NCBI GenBank assembly: GCA_030142905.1
Contig: JASJOG010000020.1
Span: 1,611,501-1,675,500, forward strand
DNA from: Heliopora coerulea
Lineage: Eukaryota; Cnidaria; Anthozoa; Scleralcyonacea; Helioporidae
Direction: 5' to 3'
Length of the DNA stretch: 64,000 nucleotides
Shown: positions 48,508-57,511 of the stretch, one piece after another
Layout: each line of letters begins with the position of its first letter
How positions within the stretch are numbered: the stretch's first letter is position 1
Translations under genes and position numbers: made by a program
The notes under the pieces: model-generated
Told to the model about the DNA's origin: nothing
Seen by the model: the letters and a program-made list of their open reading frames with translations, nothing else
Database searches by the model: none

Positions 48508-51500
48508 TAAATGACATGTACTGTACATGTGATCAAATCTGGTCCCAAATTTTCATAAATTACAACTGTTAAGAAAGAGCATGTACCTGCCAGGAATCAT
48601 TCTTTAACTTCTGAATTTGTGACCACAAACAATCCAAATACTATGAAAACAAGTGGAAGTGCTAACCAGCTGAAAACAATTTCACTCAAAAAATGATAAC
48701 ACCTAAAAATGTTATTGTCTTCCACAGCAGATCAATGTACTTAAAGGTTACTACCTCTTCCTGAGGATGAGGGTCATCTGATGACCATACCCTCAAACCA
48801 ATCACATGAGTCTTCTGTCGTTTGCTAAATAAAAATATTCATATTAGTTAACATTACAATACCCATCAGTTAAAGACAAATAAAAAGAGTGAACTTAATC
48901 ATAAGCAAGATAGTTAAACTTTGTTTTACATTTAAAAATATACCTCAAATAGTTTTCAACAGTGTTGAAAAGTCTTTCACAATCTGCAGTTCTTTTGTCC
49001 CATAGTTCTTTTCCTGCCTGAATAACAGTTGAATAAATGATTGATCACTTTGAATATTTTAAAGTCCTCAGCACTGCAAATTGGTAGGGGGTAACATCAT
49101 ACACTTAAGTAGGTTTTCCCTTTTCTAACATGATATTTGAAACCTAAAACTCACCCAAGGGAGAGCCAAAAGAACTGTATGGACAAACCAGTCAGAGCGA
49201 ACCTGCATGATAAAAAAAACAATACCATGAATGTATTTTTTATAAGTCCAGCATAATTATGTTATCCTCCAACATTGCTTGAATTCCAACTTTATTTTGG
49301 ATTTCTCACAATAACAAGGTAAGTGGGCATGTGAATGCAACTTAATATTATAAATGACGAGTAATATGGCACATCTCATACCGTATTTGGTACAGCACTT
49401 TTCAGCTTTCATATTACAACAAAAGCATCTGTTAACTAATTTCTCCAGTAAAAACAAACAAAAAGTTAAACCAAGTAACATGTTACTGGGTTTTACTTTC
49501 ACCCTGATATCACAATAAATTCACAGTGTACCAAACCATGATAATCAATTGGACAGGCACAGTGAATTTGACACAGACTATGCCTTATTTGAATGAAATT
49601 ACATTTTTAGTATCTCTACTTTATTCAACTGTTTCACAAGCAACCCACCACAGGAAACGAAACTTTGTTAAAAATGTAATTTTTGTACTCTTTTAGATGA
49701 GCATTTATTAGTGCACCACTGACAAACAACTACTAGTCTTACAAGTACAAGTGCTTGACATGACACTTTTCCATGTCACCTGATGATCAAAATACTTCAT
49801 AACACAAATGTCATAAAGCTACGGTAGTTCCATTCTAAAATAAAATGAGAGTTAGGTTCACAAATAAGTAGCTACCACAAAGTAATAAGCATACTTGCAC
49901 AACATCATCTTCCATTGTAACGGCCAAAAAACTTTCAAAAAGGTTCATCAAAGATGAGGGTACTATTACTTTTGTATTGACCAAATCAGCCAGAAATCTG
50001 ATCTACAAGACAAAAAAAGTTGTAATATAATTATTTGAAACCAAAATCAGACCTACATATAAGTTAGTAGTGATGATCTAATAATTTTTATAATAAGACT
50101 ATATATTTATTTTGTGAATTGTTAAGAGGATACTTAACCCCAGCACCATTCACTAAAATACCCGGAAGAATTTTACTGGATACAAGATCATACTAGCTCA
50201 CAGCTGGATTTTCCTAGGTACCAGATACCAGATTCCAGATCCAGCATATTTCTCATTTTAGATATCCCCTTCCCTTTTCCAATGTAGAAGTTATAAGGTC
50301 TTGAGATAGCTTCTTTAATACTGTACAAGTCTCATCGAAAAGCTAATTTTTATCCAATTCCAATTCAAAATGCTTGTTGATTAGCTCACCATTAACTGAG
50401 CCCGTTGAGATAAACCAGCTTTAAAAACATCTTTCAGATTGTCAACCATTAAATCAAGGAACTATCAAAATGGAAATAATTTAAAAGTCAGCTAGAACTC
50501 ATTGGGCAATACAGTGTTAGTTTAAGAATTACTCAAGCCAAGGCAGTCATCAAAGTAATATACCATGCTACAAAAAAGAAAATAACACAGTACATACATC
50601 TTCTCCACATTTATAGTTTTTGACATTTAATAATCCCACAAGTGTACTGTAAACAGTAATTTTATCAGGGTGATTGCAAGCACTAAAAGAAAAATACATG
50701 TAGACTTGAGTGGATTGGTAGAACAAAGCAGGTGAATATGTCATGTATGTAATTATTGCACAGATCCAAAGACATTTAAATTCTTGTGCTTTTACTTGCC
50801 ATGTACATATTATTTTCAAAATTATGTCCTTATAATTTGGTAAGTCTGCCTCCAAAACAGTCGCCAGTCCTTTTAGATGATTCTCCAGTGATGACGAGCT
50901 CTACATGAGAAATTAAAAACCTTTAAGTTTTTGCAGCTTTGCATAATGATGAAAACATTATTAGCATGTGATTTTGGCATATTAATGAATTTACTCAAAG
51001 CTATAAAAAGCTTTCAATTATCTCATTAATTCTACATCTTGTGGGAGCATAGACTTTCAGGAAAAGAAAGTAAAGATCAACTGCCAAATAATTCACATGA
51101 TTAAATCTTTGATTGCTTTTGCACCGCAAAGAAAGTAGTGGCTGTCAATTAATCATCAATTGACATAAAACATGTAAACAACATGTTACTTGCAGGTAGT
51201 TTATATAAAAACAGAATGCTGTAAAGGTAATTAAATATGTTGTTAATAAAACTTCTACAACAGAAAACTGATATTTCAAGGAAAACCCTTAATCAGAGTG
51301 AAAGCAATTTCCTTGAAAATGTTTCATACAACAACAGTAACACCTATCACATAGTGCAGCCTAAACTCAATCTAAAAATGTTCCATGAATACTATAATAA
51401 TCTGCATGAGAGAATGATACTTATAAGCAATCTGAATCCTAAAGTACCTTCTCTCCAACTCTGGTTATAAGAGATTCCAACCTTTCTGTGATATCTACAG

Positions 51501-52677
51501 GTTCACCCTTGCGTTTCTTTCGGTTTCTTCCTGTTAATGGACCATAAAACTGTTATAATCAGTGTTCACCCCAGACAACATCTGGATAACAGTTTGTTTT
51601 GCACTCTCTTAAGAATGCTTATGTACCACTTTGTTGTATTTATATCAATGAAAACTTCTGGCAAGCCACTGTGCATAGCCAATATCTTGTCAACAATCCT
51701 CAATGGTACGCTAACACGTATGTGGTCATTCAAGTGTCTTACTTGAAGAAAGTGCCCTTGACATGGCCAAAATACCCTTTTATCAACCTTATATCCAGGT
51801 GGAAATGCTGATAATGTTGGTTGGAGGGTGAATATAGGTAATTCCAATCCCTCTTTTTAATTTCATCTGCTTTAAGTTTAGGCCTCAAATCATGCAAGCA
51901 TAATAAACAAGAAAAAAAAATTGTATCCTTCATTCAAGCTAATTCATGCCATGAATTTTTATAAATGATGCTCCCTGATTAACTCATTGAGGGACAGGGG
52001 TCATCCCTTTGACAAGTAAAATCATCTGGCATTGGCCAGAGTGGAATGCTAAACTGCACCATGGCCCCTCAATGGGTTAAAGATTGGTTTAAAAAAAAGT
52101 GGTACAAAAAATGTAACCTTTTATCCAAGTGAGGCCCCTGTAATAACACTATCCACAAGAAATCAAAATCTAGTTAAGCAGTGAATGGCAAAGGAGGTCA
52201 TAGTTCACCTGTTAAATCAATAAAATTTAACAGTACTCAAAGCAGGGCAAATATCTTCCATTCTAATCTATTGATACCAAGGTTTGGAATTGCATCAACG
52301 ACAAAATTATCCAGACCCACCCTTTTTGCATTCCTTATTGATATGATGGCTTTTCACCTTTCTGTACGTTTAATTAATAAAAGAAATTTTAGAAAACAAT
52401 CCCCGAACTTTTAATGTTAATGCAACATTGAAATACTGTACAGCAGACAAGTTTGTACCAGACAAGTTATGTACGTGCAATTAAAGCTACCAGACTGCTA
52501 TCGTAACGAAAATTACTATGCAAGCAATGTGTGTAAAACTTTTAGCGACCACACGGCGATCGAGGTGTCAAAAAAAGAAAACATTGTCAGTTTGTTTTCA
52601 ATTTGTCAAAAGAAACTATCAAGCCCTGTTGCCTTACCGTCATCGCGATCCCTGTCTTCAAAACGTCTCTTAGACAT
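36067..52677 (-). CDS. NCBP1: NCBP1 / CBP80, nuclear cap-binding protein subunit 1
   Basis: Large subunit of the nuclear cap-binding complex; with NCBP2 it binds m7G caps and links to splicing, export and decay. Exons: 52638-52677, 51448-51530, 50800-50900, 50598-50682, 50390-50461, 49895-50002, 49155-49202, 48944-49017, 48755-48824, 48587-48640, 48242-48301, 47795-47896, 47386-47483, 46528-46591, 45759-45869, 44850-44914, 44680-44742, 44505-44579, 43268-43368, 42424-42561, 41996-42095, 40750-40843, 39306-39409, 38949-39009, 38190-38255, 37892-38041, 36925-37038, 36067-36180. These sum to exactly 805 codons (804 aa; human 790). Landmarks: basic [13 protein letters not shown] / RNRKKRKG, which may serve as an NLS; MIF4G start [78 protein letters not shown]; an acidic coil; and the end [19 protein letters not shown]. 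The intron at 50683-50799 has a GC donor. Introns carry two SINEs and large simple repeats. Confidence 0.97.
37695..37795 (+). repeat. CTACGACGTTACAGTCTTGAGAA repeat
   Basis: GTCTACG(A/T)CGTTACAGTCTTGAGAAAGACTGTT resembles 42140-42195 (GTCTACGTCAGTGTAGTCTTGAGAAGGATTGTT). Both are intronic in NCBP1 and probably belong to one retroelement 3'-end family. Confidence 0.5.
39590..39862 (+). mobile_element. tRNA-derived SINE, copy A
   Basis: Contains a decayed B-box (AGGGTTCCATTCC), CCGTGCAGTGATCTGATTAA, TTGACTCTACC, and the tail GGGTTATCCACTATAAGTAAAG. It aligns block by block with copy B on the other strand. NCBP1 intron. Confidence 0.8.
40463..40725 (-). mobile_element. tRNA-derived SINE, copy B
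   Basis: Read on the minus strand: A-box-like TGGCGGCTCAGTGTTA, B-box GGTTCGATTCC, then CTCCGTGCAGTTATCTGATT, TTGACTCTACCGAGCAT, GGACGCATGAGGG and the tail GGGTTATCCAGTATAAATAA. The internal RNA polymerase III promoter boxes support tRNA ancestry. NCBP1 intron between exons 40750-40843 and 39306-39409. Confidence 0.85.
41263..41672. repeat. Foldback interrupted by a ~120-bp insertion
   Basis: Left arm 41263-41394 pairs with 41413-41476 and then with 41595-41672. The extra piece 41477-41594 interrupts the right arm and carries its own short inverted motif GGTAATATTTCG / CGAAATATTAC. NCBP1 intron. Confidence 0.85.
42140..42300 (+). repeat. Retroelement 3'-end fragment with GTCGAAACGTCAG
   Basis: GTCTACGTCAGTGTAGTCTTGAGAAGG followed by GGGCGTCGAAACGTCAGTCCC. 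The CGAAACGT motif recurs at 3440-3520, 20490, 45517 and in the Penelope-like fragment at 54946-55623. Interior of an NCBP1 intron. Confidence 0.45.
43436..44400 (+). repeat. ~1-kb polypurine tract (GGAAA/GGGAAA)n
   Basis: Almost uninterrupted G and A on the plus strand, units GGAAA, GGGAAA and GGGAAGGA, in the NCBP1 intron between exons 44505-44579 and 43268-43368. In the NCBP1 transcript it is a polypyrimidine tract, and frames up to 383 codons through it are artefacts. Confidence 0.97.
45290..45530. repeat. Inverted AACTTAGCGAGTTTC / GAAACTCGCTAAGTT element
   Basis: CAACTTAGCGAGTTTC near 45310 is complementary to GAAACTCGCTAAGTT near 45465; GCTCGAAACGTTAATC follows at 45517. Probably a small retroelement end or MITE in an NCBP1 intron. 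Confidence 0.5.
46315..46410. repeat. Short foldback ATAATCACAAGTAGATT
   Basis: ATAATCACAAGTAGATT at about 46315 is complementary to AATCTACTTGTGATTAT near 46388. Intronic in NCBP1. Confidence 0.7.
46990..47340 (+). repeat. (GTT)n-rich tract
   Basis: GTTGTT/GTTGCT units with scattered variants in the NCBP1 intron between exons 47386-47483 and 46528-46591. It gives spurious Val/Cys/Leu polymers in three frames. Confidence 0.9.
48476..48512 (+). repeat. (AAT)n microsatellite
   Basis: About 12 AAT units in an NCBP1 intron. Confidence 0.9.
50683..50799 (-). other. GC-AG intron of NCBP1
   Basis: Coding frame demands ...ACATG|GCAAGT as donor and TTTTAG|TGC as acceptor. The joined codon TG+T keeps exact spacing with the human CTVARLLPEK region. 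The alternative GT six bases into the intron would break the frame. Confidence 0.8.
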
Positions 52678-54491
52678 GCTTCTCTGTTAAAAGTCGAACG
52701 TAACCAAAGAGAAACGGCAAATTTTTAAAAGACTTGTCTCTTGCAAGCTTTTAAAATCTTCACATACAATTCATAGTGAGGAAGTCAAGTTGTGAGTGAA
52801 GCAAATGGTGAAGCATAGTTGAAGCATAAGCCCGCGATACAAATCCAATGCTTGAAGAAGTCAGTGATCGGAGATGGCCGATGTTGACGATGGTGGCCGG
52901 CGCCTATTACCGGACACCTCTCGACATTTTGAGATGTAGCGTGGCTGTTCACGAATGCAGGGTTTCCGCAATAGTCTGATTAACTGATTTTCTGAAACAC
53001 GAAACGGTGACAAAGGACAAGTCATAGGGTTAAAAATGAAGATTTTATCTTCAAGATATTAGACAAACTTCTTGAACAGCATTCATGGCATACAAATATG
53101 GGGAAAAATTAATCCAGTGAAAAAACAAAGAAAAACAAGTTACTTTCATCTACTTTCACGTATTTTCTCAACGGGAACAGGGGTGGCACTAGCAATTCTC
53201 CGACGCAGGAGCTCACGTCCCCGACAGAGGAGCTAAACCAGAGGGGCCTGGACCACGCCTCCTCTATAATTACCTTATTTTAAGGTCAAGAACATGTTAT
53301 TTTTCGCAAGAATAATTGTAACAACTGACTAGAAACAGTTTATTTTTAGATTTGACATGAAAAGAAGAGTCTATTATCTTTTTTGGCTGAATGAATAACA
53401 AGTACTCATAGTTTGTACAATATATGAATGTGTTATCATCAATAAACATTTCCCGACGATTTGTTAATTTTTCCCCGACAGTACGGAAGGTTCCTCGACG
53501 GGTAGAGAGGCTGTCACATCCTTTGACCCCTGGCTCCACCCCTGAACGGAACGTCCTTAAATTTCACTCACTGAAAAATGATTCGAAAGATTAGTTTTTA
53601 ATGCCAAAACCAACACAACACAATCGATAAGATCAGTTCGTGTGTCTCCCTTAGACTTGCTCCAAATATATAATATCTTTGTCCAAGTTTCGGGGCCATC
53701 AAGCGAAGACACAAAGTGTGAAAAATATTGTTAGTGCATGTGTTAGCACTGTAATTTTTCGTGCACTCTGAGTCTCTAGTTCACCACGAAACTTGGACAT
53801 AGGTAGACCTGGAGCAAGTCCAGTGTCCTCTTTATAGATAGTTCCTCTCTAATGGTTCCGACATGGTACACCTTTAATGTCCCCCGTCAATCGTCCGCCT
53901 TTTTCTTTTTAGGTGCGTTGTTCATTACTCATCCGCCACCATCCCTTCTACTTCGTTCCACCTTACCCTCTTTTCCATTAGCGTCTGGCTTTCCCAGGAA
54001 TGTCGACCATTGAGGAAAGCAACGCCGGCAATTGTCCCCACCTTCCATCATTTAAAGGACAATTACTTTTCCCGTCAAGATATTGCACTTACTTTTTCCG
54101 AGGAAAGTAAAGTGTCTTTTGCTCGCAATATTTCGGCTAACAAATGCATTTTTGGCGCAGTTTTGGGGCTCCTAAATAAAAAAAAATCAGATCCCAGTAG
54201 GTGGACTATAAACTGATTCCCTCACTTTCAGAAATTCTGGTTGCGCTCCCGAGTTCTTTCCTTTGCATCTAGGCTTTTCCAGTATGATTTCCTGTGTATT
54301 CCCGTCCCGATACGGTTCCCGTACGAATTCTCTCGAGCAAAGCCCTCGATACGTCCCCCGTACGGTCTGTTGCAAAATGAGGCAAGCGAGAAATTGTCGT
54401 CACAGAATTCTAAAATATCGACTTCGTTCAAAGGTAGACAATAATACTCCATAGACTATCAGACTGCATGACAGAAGATTTTGTGATGATT
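52678..54491. other. Spacer upstream of NCBP1
   Basis: Should contain the NCBP1 promoter just to the right of 52677. A short inverted pair (ACTTGCTCCA...GTCCAAGTTTCG at 53656-53695 versus 53787-53822) marks a further MITE remnant. No convincing gene seen. Confidence 0.45.
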
Positions 54492-54497
54492 TTTATT
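54492..54497 (-). terminator. Candidate poly(A) signal of the secreted-peptide gene
   Basis: AATAAA on the minus strand about 230 nt after the stop codon at 54728. Confidence 0.5.
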
Positions 54498-54727
54498 CTA
54501 ATTGTAAAGCAAGAAGTGTCCTGAGCAGGCAAAGTAATTCAAGACACTATTTGTATTACAGTTTACAAGAACTCTTGTTTTTCTTCTTGGTAAGTCTCTA
54601 GCTTGACCACTACTGTAACGTGTTATTGCTAACCATAGACGATGCGATTAAACTGAAGCGAAAAACCACAACTAATTCGCCGAGAACATGTTCCTTTTGA
54701 TTTAATTTCGTGCCACGATTGATATTT

Positions 54728-57417
54728 TTACTTCCCAGGTGGGCGGTAAAACACGCCATATTTACCTTTGTTGCCCTTTTTACCATATCGAAGACCATAT
54801 GGGTATCCGAAATATTTACCTGTAAATAGTGAAATATTAAAATTATTTATATTATAAATATTATAATTATGATATTTAATTAATATTTATATATTGTAAA
54901 TATTATAATTATTGTTATTATAATAGTAATAGATTTTGATATACATTTCAATAAAAAAATTAACGATAAAACCGAAGTTACATGACGTTTCGACGACTCC
55001 ATGTCATCATTATCAAATGTGAAGTGTAAAAAAAATAAATTAACATAAGTATTTATATAGAAATAGAAATATGAAAATTACATAATGTATTGAAACATGA
55101 CGGGCGTGAATTAAACAAAAAGTTTCGCGCGAATGGAGTCAGCTTGAGTGTTCAGTTTCGGTCTTTTCTTTTGGATGAACAACATTTCAAAAATTAAACA
55201 CTCAAGCTTGCTTCGGCATTTCTTAAGTGTGATGGTGCAGATGCACCAACGAGTTGAGGAACACAAACATTCCGTAATCGGAAAACATCTTAAGGACGAA
55301 CATAATCTGAATTCTTCGAACCTCCGTGAGAAATTCAAAATACTTAAGAAATGCCGAAGCAAGCTTGAGTGTTTAATTTTTGAAATGTTGTTCATCCAAA
55401 AGAAAAGACCGAAACTGAACACTCAAGCTGACTCCATTCGCGCGAAACTTTTTGTTTAATTCACGCCCGTCATGCTTCATTACATTATGTAATTTTCATA
55501 TTTCTATTTCTATATAAATACTTATATTAATATTTTTTTTACGCTTCACATTTGATAATGATGACATGGAGTCGTCGAAACGTTATGTAACTTCGCTTTT
55601 ATCGTTAATTTTTTTTATTGAAATTGTTATTATAATTAACAATAATACAGAAAATGGTTTCACAGGAAGAATAGTAGACGTTTGTCAAGTAATTGCATAA
55701 TGAAGATAAAACTAGCCTTGAGTAATGTAATCAAAACACAATTCTAAATTTCTAATCTTGGATTAAATTTAATTTTTTCTATAAAGTTAATCGTTTAACT
55801 CGTGGTGGCCTCCACTAAGCTGAAAAAAGTCGTCTTCTGACGTAGTAGGTTGAAACAAAATATGAAAAATGACGTTTCACAGCTATCAGCCCATCAGGGT
55901 TTAAGAAATTGTTTCATGAGTGTCATCATGAAAGAAAGTAGGATTTTCTTCTGCACATGGTCCCATTGGCTTATGGGAACACTCGTGATAGTCCGGGAAA
56001 ACTTAAAATGGTAAATGAAACTCTCGCCCCTTGAGACCGTATTCCAAGTGCCATCCCTTGTTCTCACAAAATTCCTCCTGTGCTTCTATAAATCGATGGA
56101 AACAAGAGAAATGTTTTCTGTTTCCCAAATTTAAAATAGAAGACGTTTTCGTTTCAGACGAAGAAGCAAATTGGAACAAAGCTACATTCAATCTTCAAGG
56201 ACTGCACAAGTTCTCACTCTTTCTAATCAACTTATAAGAGAATTCAAAGCTTTTGAGAGCAAAAATAGAAGAATTTAGGATTTACCAGAATAATATTTAG
56301 TTCTCTAAAACAGATTTAGTATTTCTCTGAAGTAAAATACTAGTAGTGCTGGACCATCAGTATCCATCAAAGATTTTAGGTTCGATTTCCTATCATTGTG
56401 GACGAAAGGGCAACTGCAATCGTTGCTGTATTATTGGAGGAGACAGACTCCCGTTACCTGCTTCCGGCACTATTGCAAGCACAGGGGTTCAGTATCATTT
56501 GATTACGCCATAATTCAGTGATTCAGTGGGCAGCATCAATTTGATTACATCATCAGTCAGTCTGATTATGTCATGACCGAGTAAAGCTCAATTATTCTTA
56601 TTTCTTCTCAGGGTTTTTTTTCCCTCTTACTGTTTATCCATTTGGGCTTGTGCCCAGGCGTAGTTTTTTTTTATCACTTCATTTCTAATATGACATGCAT
56701 AAACCGTCAAATTAAACAAAAAAGCTAAAGTTGTACTCAGCAGCAGGGAAAAAAAAAGAAAACAAAAAAACACCCCGATAGTAATTCTCACGACCCTAAA
56801 CCCAGATACGTACCGTATTTTCTTAAGCAATAAACATACGGATAGTATTTGAAATGATGATCTTGCTGGATTGCCGCTTCTGGCTCTTCATCTGATTTAA
56901 CTGTGATAACAAAAGAAATTGTCACACTAAGTCAAACTTCAAAATTTCTGCATGGTTAAAAACATGGTTTTCAAGGACAAACGTAGCATTTATTGTGCCT
57001 TATGCTAACTCGTGTAGTCCCCATCTCGTTTAGTATAGATCAAAACCACAAAGCAGTCACAGATCAGTTGCTATCAATTAAACCTTTCCCGCTGGAATGT
57101 CCCTTATGGAGCTCCAAGTTAATTGAGACCAGTTTTTAAGTGAGCTAACTGATGTATCTGTAATGTTTTGGTACAATAATGTGAAAAAACGACGAGATTT
57201 CAGCTCAAAGATAACTTACATGAGAAGCAACTGACTTCTTTTCCTCGGTCGAAGTCATTCGCTCGCAAAAACTCCTCGGTAATATATAACTAGTGCTAAA
57301 AACTAATATCCTTTAGTAAAATACCAAATAGTAAAACTATTCTCCTTGTATCACAAGACACTTACCAGCCAGAAGGACTTGCAACAAAGCCAGGATGAAC
57401 AAAACTTTAAACAGCAT
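54728..57417 (-). CDS. Small secreted Tyr/Gly/Lys-rich peptide, 76 aa
   Basis: Exons 57366-57417, 56814-56900 and 54728-54819 join in frame. Residues 1-17 (MLFKVLFILALLQVLLA) are a strong signal peptide. An acidic stretch SDEEPEAAIQQDHH follows, then FKYYPYVYCLRKYG and a C-terminal part with repeated YG and K units (KYFGYPYG, RYGKKGNKGKYG, end RPPGK). Dibasic KK and RK sites could be cleaved, or the chain may act as a Tyr/Lys-rich matrix or surface protein; neither is shown. There is a single cysteine, so it is not a disulfide-rich toxin fold. Splice sites are consensus, a TATA box precedes it and a poly(A) signal follows. I know no named family. Intron 2 contains the Penelope-like palindrome. 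Confidence 0.75.
54946..55623 (+). mobile_element. Penelope-like element 3' end, arranged as a palindrome
   Basis: Arms 54946-55228 and 55342-55623 are nearly perfect inverted copies around a 113-bp spacer. On the plus strand the spacer plus right arm encode the tail of a GIY-YIG-type domain (EEHKHSVIGKHLKDEHN, then LKKCRSKLECLIFEML and RPKLNTQADSIRAKLF) ending at a stop at 55457-55459. That is the usual C-terminus of Penelope-like reverse transcriptases in cnidarians. The catalytic RT region is absent, so this is a dead, 5'-truncated copy fused to an inverted second 3' end. Confidence 0.8.
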
Positions 57418-57503
57418 TGCTTCGCGTCTTCTCGGGTCTTAGAGATGTAAGCACCAGAATGGTCTGTATAGATCTGATAGATGTCATATTGTGTGCGTCC
57501 GCG

Positions 57504-57511
57504 TTTATATA
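57504..57511 (-). promoter_or_regulatory. TATA box of the secreted-peptide gene
   Basis: TATATAAA on the minus strand about 90 bp upstream of the ATG at 57417. A start of transcription about 30 bp downstream would leave a 5' UTR of roughly 60 nt. Confidence 0.6.

Noticed and set aside
54010..54454. Overlapping frames of 60-74 codons on both strands
   Set aside because: No splice-compatible partners and no recognisable domains.
55541..55590. Hammerhead ribozyme call in the Penelope-like 3' end (TGATGACATGG...GTCGAAACG)
   Set aside because: TGATGA and GAAAC are present, but I could not pair a proper stem II between them by eye, so only a general motif note is made.
57210..57290. Possible extra exon of the secreted-peptide gene
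   Set aside because: The three chosen exons already join in phase; no additional site pair is needed.
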